In this document: piece by piece, positions 7,924-15,923 of the stretch
How the letters are laid out: each line of letters begins with the position of its first letter
How positions within the stretch are numbered: position 1 is the stretch's first letter
Assembly: GCF_002982015.1 (NCBI RefSeq)
Contig: NZ_PVLV01000099.1
Location: forward strand, 1-60,013
Direction: 5' to 3'
From: Streptomyces solincola
Lineage (GTDB): Bacteria; Actinomycetota; Actinomycetes; Streptomycetales; Streptomycetaceae
DNA: 60,013 bases
The notes under the pieces: generated by a model
The model's input: only the letters and a program-made list of their open reading frames with translations
Databases searched by the model: none
What the model was told of the DNA's origin: nothing
Program-made: the position numbers and the translations under genes

Positions 7924-8361
7924 GAACTGTTCCCCTCGACCCTGTCGGACCCTGCCGGTCCGCCCACTGCTTCTCTGCACGGGCCGCCGACGACCGGGAG
8001 ATCACTGGGCGACCTACGGGGACGAGCCTGTCAGCGCGTCGGGTGACGGCGCCATTACACGAAGGAGTGGGAATGAAGACGTGAGCGGCGGGGCAACATG
8101 CCTGTCCCTCACCCGGCCGGCCCAGCCCGGGAACCCCTCGCGGGCGATGGCCGAAACCTTTCGCCGTCGTGGACGCTCTGCGCACGATTGGGGACGGAGG
8201 GTGTTCGAACGGGTAGGGAACCGGTACCGGCAGCACCGGTTCCGCCGCCCTCACCGCCTGCCCCCCGTCCCCGGGGCCCGACGCGGTCGAGACACGGCCG
8301 GGCGCCGTCCGTACCACCTTCCGATCCGCTCCCCCACGGTCGCTCACGTAAGGAGGCGGTC
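7924..8361. other. Divergent intergenic region, encapsulin/amidase
   Basis: 438 bp with no gene between the shell gene (minus) and the amidase (plus). It holds the promoters of both and one prominent inverted repeat, listed separately. I see no convincing -10/-35 pair. Confidence 0.6.
8217..8243. promoter_or_regulatory. Inverted repeat, candidate operator
   Basis: Perfect 9-bp inverted repeat GGAACCGGT-N9-ACCGGTTCC, with centres about two helical turns apart, 119-145 bp before the amidase start and ~295 bp from the encapsulin start. The geometry suits a dimeric regulator; a hairpin in the amidase leader is the alternative. Confidence 0.5.
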
Positions 8362-8952
8362 ATGGCCACACCCATGTCCGCGAGTTCGTTCCTCGACGCC
8401 CTACAGGACGAGGGGCTCACCGTCGTCCAGGTCGGCTCCTGGCGCACCCACAACCGCAACCACAAGGGCCCCTGGGGGCCCGTGCACGGCGTGATGATCC
8501 ACCACACCGTCACCAGGGGCTCCGCCGCCACCGTGCGGATCTGCCGGGACGGCTACGCCGGACTGCCCGGGCCGCTGTGCCACGGGGTCATCACCAAGGA
8601 CGGCAGGGTCCACCTGGTCGGCTACGGCCGCGCCAACCACGCCGGGCTCGGCGACGACGACGTGCTGCGGGCCGTCATCGCCGAGACGTCCCTGCCGGCG
8701 GACAACGAGTCCAACACCGACGGCAACCGGCACTTCTACGGCTTCGAGTGCGAGAACCTCGGCGACGGCCAGGACCCCTGGCCGGAGGCGCAGTTGCTGG
8801 CCATCGAGAAGGCCGCCGCCGCGGTCTGCCGCTGGCACGGCTGGAACGAGCGGTCGGTGATCGGCCACCTGGAGTGGCAGCCCGGGAAGATCGACCCGCG
8901 CGGCTTCTCCATGAACACCATGCGCGGCCGGATCGGCCGCCGGCTGGGCTGA
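8362..8952 (+). CDS. N-acetylmuramoyl-L-alanine amidase (Amidase_2) without signal peptide
   Basis: A 196-aa zinc amidase of the Amidase_2/PGRP fold, expected to cut the MurNAc-L-Ala bond of peptidoglycan. GVMIHHTVT (residues ~51-59) and GHLEWQPGKIDP (~171-182) carry the zinc histidine, the catalytic Lys and flanking residues; YGFECENLG lies between. The protein starts directly with the ~30-residue lead-in and has no signal peptide or membrane segment, as in Streptomyces phage endolysins rather than secreted autolysins. The start is certain: AGGAGG lies 5 bases before ATG. It is divergent from the encapsulin operon. Confidence 0.88.
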   Translation: MATPMSASSFLDALQDEGLTVVQVGSWRTHNRNHKGPWGPVHGVMIHHTVTRGSAATVRICRDGYAGLPGPLCHGVITKDGRVHLVGYGRANHAGLGDDDVLRAVIAETSLPADNESNTDGNRHFYGFECENLGDGQDPWPEAQLLAIEKAAAAVCRWHGWNERSVIGHLEWQPGKIDPRGFSMNTMRGRIGRRLG

Positions 8953-8990
8953 CCGCCCGGCGCCGCGGGGCGGGGCGGGACAATGGGCGG

Positions 8991-9950
8991 GTGACCGACC
9001 CCGCCGCGCTCCGCCCCGCCCTGCCGTCCCCGCTGACGGAGGCCGCGGACGAGCGTTTCGCCCGGCACGGCGTACGGCTGCTGCTGAAGCGGGACGATCT
9101 GATCCACCCCGCGCTGCCCGGCAACAAGTGGCGCAAACTGGCCCCCAACCTCACCGCCGCGGCGGGGCGTCCGGTGCTCACCTTCGGCGGGGCCTACTCC
9201 AACCACCTGCGGGCGGTGGCCGCGGCCGGCCGGCTGCTGGGCTTCTCCACGACCGGCGTGGTGCGCGGCGACGAGCTGGCCGGCCGGCCGCTCAACCCGT
9301 CGCTGGCCCGGTGCGCCGCCGACGGGATGCGGCTGCTGTTCGTGGACCGCGCGACCTACCGGGCCAAGGACGATCCGGCGGTGCTGGCCGAGCTGCTCGG
9401 CCAGGCGCCGGAGGGCAGCACGGTGGTGCCCGAGGGCGGCAGCAACGCGCTCGCCGCGCGCGGCTGCGCCGAGCTGGGCCGGGAGCTGCGCGGCCGGGCC
9501 GACGTGGTCGCGGTGGCCTGCGGCACCGGCGGCACGCTGGCCGGGCTGGCCGCCGGCCTGGGGCCCGGGCAGCGGGCGCTCGGCGTACCGGTGCTGCGCG
9601 GCGGCTTCCTGGGCGGCGAGGTCCGCGCGCTCCAGCGGGCGGCGTTCGGCGGCCCGGCGGGCGTCTGGAGCCTGGACGAGCGGTTCCACCACGGCGGCTA
9701 CGGGCGGACCACCCCGGCCCTGCACGCCTTCGCCGACGACTTCGCCGCCCGGCACGGCCTGCCCGTGGAACGGCTGTATGTGGCCAAAATGCTGTACGGG
9801 TTGACGGTGCTGGCGGACGAGGGCGCGTTCCCCGCCGGTTCCACCGTGGCCGCCGTGGTCACCGGGTCGCCGGGCCCCGGCGACCCGGGCGGCCCGCGCG
9901 ACCCGGGCGCGGAGCCGCCGGATCAGGCCGCGCCGCCGGCCTCGCGGTAG
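8991..9950 (+). CDS. ACC deaminase/D-cysteine desulfhydrase-family PLP enzyme
   Basis: A fold-type II PLP enzyme of 319 aa. RHGVRLLLKRDDLIHPALPG is followed by GNKWRKL with the Schiff-base lysine near residue 45, then FGGAYSNHLRAVA, PEGGSNALAARG and ACGTGGTLAGLAAGL as the phosphate-binding loop. The family includes ACC deaminase and D-cysteine desulfhydrase; the sequence does not settle which. GTG at 8991 fits the family's usual start. There is no good ribosome site, and CAATGG 7-8 bases upstream could be a -10 of a leaderless transcript. The last 28 bp overlap the convergent antiporter gene; the terminal Pro/Gly/Asp-rich 25 residues look unconserved. Confidence 0.85.
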   Translation: MTDPAALRPALPSPLTEAADERFARHGVRLLLKRDDLIHPALPGNKWRKLAPNLTAAAGRPVLTFGGAYSNHLRAVAAAGRLLGFSTTGVVRGDELAGRPLNPSLARCAADGMRLLFVDRATYRAKDDPAVLAELLGQAPEGSTVVPEGGSNALAARGCAELGRELRGRADVVAVACGTGGTLAGLAAGLGPGQRALGVPVLRGGFLGGEVRALQRAAFGGPAGVWSLDERFHHGGYGRTTPALHAFADDFAARHGLPVERLYVAKMLYGLTVLADEGAFPAGSTVAAVVTGSPGPGDPGGPRDPGAEPPDQAAPPASR

Positions 9951-11524
9951 GCGGCGGCCTCCTCCAGATCCAGCTTGCGCAGCAGGGTGCGCATCATCTC
10001 GTCGTCGATCCGCCGTGCGTCGCGCAGCTTCACGAACACCTCCCGCTCGGTCTCGATCATCTCGCCGGCCAGCCGCCGGTAGGTGTCGTCGGCGGACTCC
10101 CCGGTGATCTCGTTGACCGCGCCGAGGCGCTCCCAGACCGCGTTGCGGCGGCGCTCCAGCACCGCGCGCAGCCGGTCGGCGAGCGGCCCGGGCAGGGTGT
10201 TGCGCTCGTCGGCGAGGAGTTCGTCCAGCTTCCGCTGGGAGGCGGCGGACGCCTGGCTCTGGGCCTGCGCCTCGGCCAGCGTCTCGGCCTGCGCGTTGCG
10301 GCCGGGCAGCTTCAGCAGCCGGATCAGCGGCGGCAGGGTGAGCCCCTGCACCACCAGGGTGCCGATGACGGTGGTGAAGGTCAGGAAGAGCACCAGGTTG
10401 CGGGCCGGGAACGGCTCCCCGCCGGCGGTGACCGGGATGGAGAAGGCGATGGCCAGCGACACCACGCCGCGCATCCCGGCCCAGGAGAGCACGATGGGCG
10501 AGGTCCACGGCAGCTCGGAGCGGCGCTCGCGCAGGGTCGGGGAGAGCACCCGGATCAGGTAGGTGACGGGGAAGACCCAGATGAACCGGACGACGACCAC
10601 CGCCAGGAAGACGGCCAGCGCGTACCAGGCGGCCTCGCCGACGCCGTACGCCCCCAGGCCCCGTACGACGTAGGCGAGCTGGAGTCCGATCAGCGCGAAG
10701 ACGGAGGACTCCAGCACGAAGGCGACCACCTTCCACACCGCCTCCTCCTGGATGCGGGTGGCGAAGTCCACCTGCCAGGAGCGGTGGCCGAGGTAGAGGG
10801 CGACGACCACCACGGCCAGCACCCCGGAGGCGTGCACCCGCTCGGCGACGGCGTAGGCGACGAACGGGATCAGCAGCGAGAGGGTGTTCTTCAGCAGCGG
10901 GTCGCGCAGCTTCCGGCGCAGCCAGTGGATCGGCACCATCAGCACCAGGCCGACGCCGACGCCGCCGAGCGCGGCGAGGGCGAACTCGGCGATGCCGCCG
11001 GCCCAGCTCACGCCCTCGCCGACGGCGGCGGCCAGCGCCACCTTGAAGGCGGTGATCGCGGTGGCGTCGTTCACCAGCGACTCGCCCTGGAGGATGGTGG
11101 TGATCCGGTGCGGCAGTCCGAGCCGGCGGGCGATGGCGGTGGCGGCGACCGCGTCCGGCGGGGCGATCACCGCGCCGAGCACCAGGGCCGCTGTCAGCGG
11201 CAGGTCGGGCACCACCAGGTAGGCGAGGTAGCCGACGACGACGGTGGCGAACAGCACGTAGCCGACCGACAGCAGCGCCACCGGGCGGATGTTGGCCCGC
11301 AGGTCCAGGTAGGACGAGTCCAGCGCGGCCGTGTGCAGCAGCGGCGGCAGCAGCAGGGGCAGCACGATGTGCGGGTCCAGGGTGTAGTCCGGCACCCCCG
11401 GCACGTAGGAGACGGCCAGGCCGACCGCGACCAGCAGCAGCGGCGCGGGGACGGGTGTGCGGCGGGCCGCTCCGGCGATCGCGGCGCTGGCCGCGATCAG
11501 CGCGACCAGTGGCAGTACGTCCAT
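9923..11524 (-). CDS. Na+/H+ antiporter, CPA1 family
   Basis: A 533-aa integral membrane exchanger. About a dozen hydrophobic segments span residues 3-410; the ion-binding region reads GAVIAPPDAVAATAIARRLGLP followed by ILQGESLVNDATAI, the paired motifs of CPA1/NhaP antiporters, and SWAGMRGVVSLAIAFSIP is a second conserved block. The C-terminal ~120 residues are cytoplasmic, charged and helical, rich in Arg and Glu, as in NhaP-type regulators of activity. ATG at 11524 (MDVLPLVALIAAS) is the start of the first membrane helix. Divergent from the UBP zinc-finger gene by 69 bp. Confidence 0.93.
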   Translation of the reverse strand: MDVLPLVALIAASAAIAGAARRTPVPAPLLLVAVGLAVSYVPGVPDYTLDPHIVLPLLLPPLLHTAALDSSYLDLRANIRPVALLSVGYVLFATVVVGYLAYLVVPDLPLTAALVLGAVIAPPDAVAATAIARRLGLPHRITTILQGESLVNDATAITAFKVALAAAVGEGVSWAGGIAEFALAALGGVGVGLVLMVPIHWLRRKLRDPLLKNTLSLLIPFVAYAVAERVHASGVLAVVVVALYLGHRSWQVDFATRIQEEAVWKVVAFVLESSVFALIGLQLAYVVRGLGAYGVGEAAWYALAVFLAVVVVRFIWVFPVTYLIRVLSPTLRERRSELPWTSPIVLSWAGMRGVVSLAIAFSIPVTAGGEPFPARNLVLFLTFTTVIGTLVVQGLTLPPLIRLLKLPGRNAQAETLAEAQAQSQASAASQRKLDELLADERNTLPGPLADRLRAVLERRRNAVWERLGAVNEITGESADDTYRRLAGEMIETEREVFVKLRDARRIDDEMMRTLLRKLDLEEAAAYREAGGAA

Positions 11525-11593
11525 GGGCCCCGTCCCTCTCCCCGCTCGCCGCCGCCGTGGCCTCGTCGCCGCGACCGTCGTAACCTGGCCATC

Positions 11594-11854
11594 ATGATCG
11601 AGTGTGCGCACCTGGGGGAACTGCCGCGCCCCGAGCCGGGGCCGCTGACCGACACCTGCCCCGAGTGCCGGGCGGCCGGCACCCACCCCGTGCAGTTGCG
11701 CAAGTGCCTGGTGTGCGGGCACGTCGGCTGCTGCGACTCCTCGGCCGGGCAGCACGCCACGGCCCACTTCGAGCAGACCGGCCACCCGGTGATGCGCACC
11801 TTCGAGCCGGGCGAGGACTGGCGCTGGTGCTTCGCGGACGCTTCCCTGGTGTGA
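11594..11854 (+). CDS. UBP-type zinc finger protein
   Basis: An 86-aa protein that is almost entirely a zf-UBP domain. Cys and His pairs lie at CAHL, CPEC, CLVCGHVGCCDS, HATAHFEQTGH and in the WRWC tail, matching the cross-brace zinc ligands. In eukaryotes the fold binds the ubiquitin C-terminus; the bacterial role is unknown. ATG at 11594 is preceded by TAACCT ending 7 bases upstream and no ribosome site, so the message is probably leaderless. Confidence 0.87.
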   Translation: MIECAHLGELPRPEPGPLTDTCPECRAAGTHPVQLRKCLVCGHVGCCDSSAGQHATAHFEQTGHPVMRTFEPGEDWRWCFADASLV

Positions 11855-11916
11855 GCCGGCGCGCGGCCCGCGCCGGCACGGAAGGTGGGTGCGGCGTCAC
11901 GATCCGGCACCGCCGC

Positions 11917-11942
11917 GGTTCGGCGGCGCGGCGCCTGGGTAC
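11917..11942 (+). promoter_or_regulatory. Candidate SigB/SigH-type promoter for ushX-sigH
   Basis: GGTT at 11917-11920, 16 bases, then GGGTAC at 11937-11942, close to the GTTT-N14-16-GGGTAT pattern of the Streptomyces SigB/SigF/SigH group. In S. coelicolor the sigH operon has several promoters, one of them sigma-B-dependent; placement ~230 bp before the first gene is compatible. The rest of the 315-bp region holds an ACTCAT-N9-ATGAGT inverted repeat (12001-12021) and no gene. Confidence 0.4.
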
Positions 11943-12169
11943 GTCAACCCTCCGCCGGATTCTCGCGATTGGTGACCGCAGACCCCTAGCCACAGAGCGT
12001 ACTCATATGCTTACCATGAGTGACAACGGCCGGGGCAGGGCTCTGGCGACACGGCACCACGGATCGCGATAGCGTCACGCGGGTCACGCATATCCGCGTA
12101 CCGCACCGGTTCCCGGCGGGCTGTCTCCCCCGGGGCCATGAGAGAGCTTGTGCCACCTTGGAGGTGAAG

Positions 12170-12583
12170 GTGTCCCAGATCGCAGGCGAGCCCGGGACCC
12201 AGGACTTCGTGGAAGTCCGGCTGCCCGCTGCGGGTGCCTACCTGTCCGTGCTGCGTACGGCCACGGCCGGACTGGCGGCCCGGTTGGACTTCACCCTGGA
12301 CGAGATCGAGGACTTGCGCATCGCGGTGGACGAGGCGTGCGCGATCCTGTTGCAGCAGGCCGTGCCCGGCTCGGTGCTGAGCTGCGTCTTCCGCCTCGTC
12401 GACGACGCGCTGGACGTCACCGTCTCGGCCCCGACGACCGACGGGCGGGCCCCGGAGCGCGACACGTTCGCCTGGACGGTGCTGTCCGCACTGGCCGGCA
12501 AGGTCGACTCGTCCGTCGCCGACGACCGGACGGTCTCCATCAGCCTGTACAAACAGCGCGGCGCGGGTCCCGGGCCGGCGTGA
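12170..12583 (+). CDS. ushX: UshX-like anti-sigma factor (RsbW family) of SigH
   Basis: A 137-aa GHKL/RsbW-fold protein directly before a SigB-type sigma gene, as ushX (prsH) precedes sigH in S. coelicolor, where it sequesters SigH and is countered by anti-anti-sigma proteins such as BldG. VRLPAAGAYLSVLRTATAGL is the N-terminal beta/helix and LRIAVDEACAILLQQA is where the ATP/Mg-binding N-box should be. The usual Asn of that box (as in EACTNAVQHA) is replaced, so kinase activity is doubtful while binding may persist. GTG at 12170 is chosen because GGAGG lies five bases upstream. The stop overlaps the first possible sigma start. Confidence 0.82.
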   Translation: MSQIAGEPGTQDFVEVRLPAAGAYLSVLRTATAGLAARLDFTLDEIEDLRIAVDEACAILLQQAVPGSVLSCVFRLVDDALDVTVSAPTTDGRAPERDTFAWTVLSALAGKVDSSVADDRTVSISLYKQRGAGPGPA

Positions 12584-12600
12584 GGAACGGGGACGGTCCG

Positions 12601-13632
12601 GTGCGAGACGAGGAGCGCGAGGAGCGCGGCCCCCGGGCGCTGAGCTCGCCGGAGGGCATCCCGGAACAGCAGGCACGGCCGCACCCGGTGGACGGCCTCG
12701 ACGACGCGCCCGCGCCGGCGCGTCCGGGGGTCGCCTCCCGGACGGACCGGCGGGGGAGGGCGGAGCCGATGAGCGAGCAGGCGGACGAGCGGAGCCGGCA
12801 GGAGCCGGCCGAGCGCGTGGCGGAGCCGGGCCGGCAGCAGCGGCGCGGCCGGGCCGACGGGCGGGCGGAGCGCCAGGCCGCCGACCGGGGCGGGGCGAAG
12901 GAGCTGTTCCTCCAGTTGCGGGATCTGCCGGACGGGTCGCCGGCCCGGGCCGAGCTGCGCAACCAGTTGGTGCGGATGCACCTGCCGCTGGTGGAGCACC
13001 TGGCCCGGCGGTTCCGCAACCGGGGCGAGCCGCTGGACGACCTGACCCAGGTCGCCACCATCGGGCTGATCAAGTCGGTGGACCGGTTCGACCCGGAGCG
13101 GGGCGTGGAGTTCTCCACGTACGCCACCCCGACGGTGGTCGGTGAGATCAAGCGGCACTTCCGGGACAAGGGCTGGGCGGTGCGGGTGCCGCGCCGGCTC
13201 CAGGAGCTGCGGCTGTCGCTGACCACGGCCACCGCGGAGCTGTCGCAGTTGCACGGCCGCTCCCCCACCGTGCACGAGCTGGCCGAGCGGCTGGGCATCT
13301 CGGAGGAGGAGGTCCTGGAGGGCCTGGAGTCGGCCAACGCCTACTCCACGCTCTCGCTGGACGTGCCGGACACCGACGACGAGTCGCCGGCGGTCGCCGA
13401 CACCCTGGGCGCGGAGGACGAGGCGCTGGAGGGCGTGGAGTACCGCGAGTCGCTCAAGCCGCTGCTGGAGGGGCTGCCGCCGCGCGAGAAGCGCATCCTG
13501 CTGCTGCGGTTCTTCGGCAACATGACCCAGTCGCAGATCGCCCAGGAGGTCGGCATCTCGCAGATGCACGTCTCCCGGCTGCTCGCCCGCACCCTGGCGC
13601 AGTTGCGGGAACGGCTGCTCGTCGAGGAGTGA
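12601..13632 (+). CDS. sigH: Stress sigma factor SigH (SigB/SigF family)
   Basis: A group 3 sigma factor for osmotic stress and differentiation. Conserved regions run from about residue 105: region 2 (LVRMHLPLVEHLARRFRNRG, then LDDLTQVATIGLIKSVDRFD), region 3 (FSTYATPTVVGEIKRHFRDK) and region 4 (LPPREKRILLLRFF, then TQSQIAQEVGISQMHVSR as the -35 helix-turn-helix). The ~95-residue N-terminal extension is charged, low-complexity and contains IPEQQARPHP. The start is uncertain: GTG 12580 (GTGA overlap with ushX), GTG 12601 (used here) and ATG 12769 (GGAGG nine bases upstream) are all in frame, which agrees with the several SigH isoforms known in S. coelicolor. Confidence 0.88.
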   Translation: MRDEEREERGPRALSSPEGIPEQQARPHPVDGLDDAPAPARPGVASRTDRRGRAEPMSEQADERSRQEPAERVAEPGRQQRRGRADGRAERQAADRGGAKELFLQLRDLPDGSPARAELRNQLVRMHLPLVEHLARRFRNRGEPLDDLTQVATIGLIKSVDRFDPERGVEFSTYATPTVVGEIKRHFRDKGWAVRVPRRLQELRLSLTTATAELSQLHGRSPTVHELAERLGISEEEVLEGLESANAYSTLSLDVPDTDDESPAVADTLGAEDEALEGVEYRESLKPLLEGLPPREKRILLLRFFGNMTQSQIAQEVGISQMHVSRLLARTLAQLRERLLVEE

Positions 13633-13643
13633 TCCCGGCGCGC

Positions 13644-14111
13644 TCAGGCGCGTGGGCGGATGTTCAGCGCCCTGGTGGTGGACGGGTGAAACAGCAGCAC
13701 CAGCCCGGTGACCGCCAGGGCCGCCAGCACGATCCCGGCCGGGATGGCGGTGCTGTCGGCCTGGAGCAGCGTCCAGGCCACCGGCAGCGCCATCAACTGG
13801 GTGACCACCGCCGGGCCGCGGCTCCAGCTCCGGCGGCGCAGCAGCCCGCGGGCGGCGATCAGCGGGATCACGCCGAGCGCGAGCAGGGTGACGCCGCCGG
13901 TGACCGCCTGGGTCAGCCCGTCGGGGTGCCCGGTGACGCTGGTCACCAGCAGGTAGATCCCGCCGGCGAAGAGGGCGAGCGCCTCCGCGCCGGCGATGGC
14001 CGCCGCGCCGGTCAGCCGGGCGGCGCTGCGGCCGGGGGCGGCGTCGGTCGCCTGCTCGGCGGTCGGGTCCGCGGCGGGCTGCTGGTCGGGGCTCTGCTCG
14101 GCACTGCTCAC
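13644..14111 (-). CDS. Four-helix membrane protein, unknown function
   Basis: A 155-aa integral membrane protein with a polar 30-residue N-terminus (Ser, Gln, Ala, Asp) and four hydrophobic segments at roughly residues 37-55, 67-87, 98-113 and 122-142, then a short basic tail ending RPRA. GTG at 14111 is preceded by AGGGG. It ends 11 bp from the convergent sigH stop. A conserved Streptomyces gene next to sigH; no functional motif visible. Confidence 0.75.
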   Translation of the reverse strand: MSSAEQSPDQQPAADPTAEQATDAAPGRSAARLTGAAAIAGAEALALFAGGIYLLVTSVTGHPDGLTQAVTGGVTLLALGVIPLIAARGLLRRRSWSRGPAVVTQLMALPVAWTLLQADSTAIPAGIVLAALAVTGLVLLFHPSTTRALNIRPRA

Positions 14112-14201
14112 CCCTGAAGCGTATCCGCCGGGACGGCGGCACAGGCCGGGCGGGCCGGGCGGCCCTGGGATCGGTACCGCGCGGTAGGTAACCTGGCGGG
14201 C

Positions 14202-15170
14202 ATGCGCGCGCTTCTCGTGGTCAATCCGGCAGCCACCACCACCAGTGCCCGCACCCGCGACGTGCTGATCCACGCGCTGGCCAGCGAGATGAAGCTGGAG
14301 GCGGTGTCCACCGAGCACCGGGGCCACGCCCGCGACCTGGCCCGGCGGGCCGCCGAGTCCGGGGACGTCGACCTGGTGGTGGCGCTGGGCGGCGACGGCA
14401 CGGTCAACGAGGTGGTCAACGGCCTGCTGCACCACGGCCCCGACCCGGACGGCCTGCCGCACCTGGCGGTGGTGCCCGGCGGCTCCACCAACGTCTTCGC
14501 GCGCGCCCTCGGGCTGCCCAACGACCCGGTGGAGGCGACCGGGGCCATCCTGGACGCCTTGGCCGAGAAGCGGGACCGCACCGTGGGCCTGGGCCTGGCG
14601 TCCGGGACGCCGGACACCGAGGACGAGTCGGTGCCGGCCCGCTGGTTCACCTTCTGCGCCGGCCTCGGCTTCGACGCCGGGGTGATCGGCCGGGTCGAGC
14701 AGCAGCGCGAGCGCGGCCGGCGCTCCACCCACGCGCTCTACATCCGGCAGGCGATACGGCAGTTCCTGGGCGAGCCGCGCCGCAGAGCCGGCAGCATCTC
14801 GCTGGAGCGGCCCGGGCACGACCCGGTCGAGGGCCTGGCGCTGTCGATAGTCTGCAACACCTCCCCCTGGACCTACCTGGGCAACCGCCCGGTGTACGCC
14901 TCCCCCACCGCCTCCTTCGACACCGCGCTGGACGTGCTGGGGCTGGACCGGCTGTCCACCCCGACGGTGGCCCGGTACGCCACCCACCTGCTCACCTCCA
15001 CCCCGGAGCGCGGGCCGCACGGCAAGCACGCGGTGGCCTTCCCGGATCTCACGGACTTCGCCTTGCATTCGAAGGCGCCTCTCCCCTTCCAGATGGACGG
15101 AGACCACCTCGGGGTGCGTACGAGCGTGACGTTCACAGGCGTTCGCCGTGCACTGCGTGTGATTGTGTGA
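14202..15170 (+). CDS. Diacylglycerol kinase-family lipid kinase
   Basis: A 322-aa protein of the DAGK/YegS/LCB5 family, which phosphorylates lipid alcohols with ATP. VVNPAATTTSART opens the catalytic domain and LVVALGGDGTVNEVVNGL near residue 65 is the nucleotide-binding GGDGT motif; GGSTNVFARALGLP follows. The C-terminal beta sandwich (residues ~140-320) ends FQMDGDHLG, typical of the family. TAACCT ends 7 bases before the ATG with no ribosome site, suggesting a leaderless message. It precedes wblE on the same strand, as in S. coelicolor. The true substrate could be diacylglycerol or another lipid. Confidence 0.88.
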   Translation: MRALLVVNPAATTTSARTRDVLIHALASEMKLEAVSTEHRGHARDLARRAAESGDVDLVVALGGDGTVNEVVNGLLHHGPDPDGLPHLAVVPGGSTNVFARALGLPNDPVEATGAILDALAEKRDRTVGLGLASGTPDTEDESVPARWFTFCAGLGFDAGVIGRVEQQRERGRRSTHALYIRQAIRQFLGEPRRRAGSISLERPGHDPVEGLALSIVCNTSPWTYLGNRPVYASPTASFDTALDVLGLDRLSTPTVARYATHLLTSTPERGPHGKHAVAFPDLTDFALHSKAPLPFQMDGDHLGVRTSVTFTGVRRALRVIV

Positions 15171-15488
15171 GTAGAAGGGCCATTGGCCCTTTATCTCGAA
15201 CGCATGGGCGCGCATCCACCCCATAGAAGTACGGCTGTGACCTACCCGACACCGAGGAATCAAAAAAAATCTTCCGGAAGGGGTTGTATCCGTTCCCGAG
15301 GTTTGGGAATCTCTACATGGCGATCGGGACGGCCCGCAGCACCGGCCTCCTCTGAAAGCCAGAATCCCTCCTCACACCCAGGACCTCCACGGTTCCTTCA
15401 ACCGTCGGCCCTTCCCTTGTCGGGGGATTCGTGAAAGCGTTCACATTCACAAGCAACTATGCAGCAACACCAAGGAGAGGTAGCAGCC
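15171..15488. other. wblE upstream region
   Basis: 318 bp without a gene before wblE, unusually AT-rich for this window, including a run of eight A at 15262-15269. A GGAAT at 15256-15260 is followed by GTT only after 22 bases, too far for a SigR promoter. The wblE leader carries GGAGAGG at 15474-15480. No other site is convincing. Confidence 0.5.
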
Positions 15489-15746
15489 ATGGACTGGCGT
15501 CACAACGCCGTATGTCGTGAGGAAGACCCCGAGCTGTTCTTCCCCATCGGCAACACCGGTCCCGCGCTGCTGCAGATCGAGGAAGCCAAGGCTGTCTGCC
15601 GTCGCTGCCCCGTCATGGAGCAGTGCCTGCAGTGGGCGCTCGAGTCCGGCCAGGACTCCGGCGTCTGGGGTGGCCTCAGCGAGGACGAGCGCCGTGCCAT
15701 GAAGCGCCGCGCCGCCCGCAACCGGGCGCGTAACGCCAGCGCCTGA
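15489..15746 (+). CDS. wblE: WhiB-like Fe-S regulator WblE
   Basis: An 85-aa WhiB-family protein that binds a 4Fe-4S cluster through four cysteines: one in NAVCREED (residue 9), two in AVCRRCPV and one in EQCLQWAL. The conserved GVWGG turn (SGVWGGLSEDERRAM) and a basic C-terminal stretch (KRRAARNRARN) for DNA or sigma-factor contact follow. Its size and sequence match WblE of S. coelicolor, the orthologue of mycobacterial WhiB1, which is essential there and responds to nitric oxide. ATG at 15489 has GGAGAGG nearby. It is convergent with the histidine-kinase gene, across a bidirectional terminator. Confidence 0.95.
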   Translation: MDWRHNAVCREEDPELFFPIGNTGPALLQIEEAKAVCRRCPVMEQCLQWALESGQDSGVWGGLSEDERRAMKRRAARNRARNASA

Positions 15747-15853
15747 CCGACGCCACCGCTCACGGCCCCACCGGCGGCGCGCACAGCGTGTGCGCAACAC
15801 CCGCCACTTCGAGCCGCAGCACGCGGAAGTAACCAGCAGTACCCCACAGCATT

Positions 15854-15888
15854 CGAGCCCCGGCCGAGAAAGAGACGGCCGGGGCTCG
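15854..15888. terminator. Bidirectional terminator between wblE and the kinase gene
   Basis: Perfect 13-bp stem (CGAGCCCCGGCCG and complement) around a 9-base loop between two convergent genes. Confidence 0.8.
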
Positions 15889-15923
15889 CTGCTGCACTGG
15901 GCTGAATAGCTATACGGCTGACG

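Noticed and set aside
8736..10736. Large open frame of 666 codons on the minus strand
   Set aside because: It crosses the ACC-deaminase-like gene and the antiporter, is Arg/Pro/Ala-rich throughout, and is a shadow frame of high-GC coding DNA.
12069..12090. BldD box before ushX
   Set aside because: GTCACGCGGGTCAC is one base short of the BldD spacing and is a direct rather than inverted repeat.
15256..15285. SigR promoter before wblE
   Set aside because: GGAAT and GTT are 22 bases apart; the SigR spacing is 18-19.
15183..15434. Small plus-strand open frame of 83 codons before wblE
   Set aside because: No ribosome site, atypical codon use and Ser/Pro-rich sequence; treated as non-coding leader.
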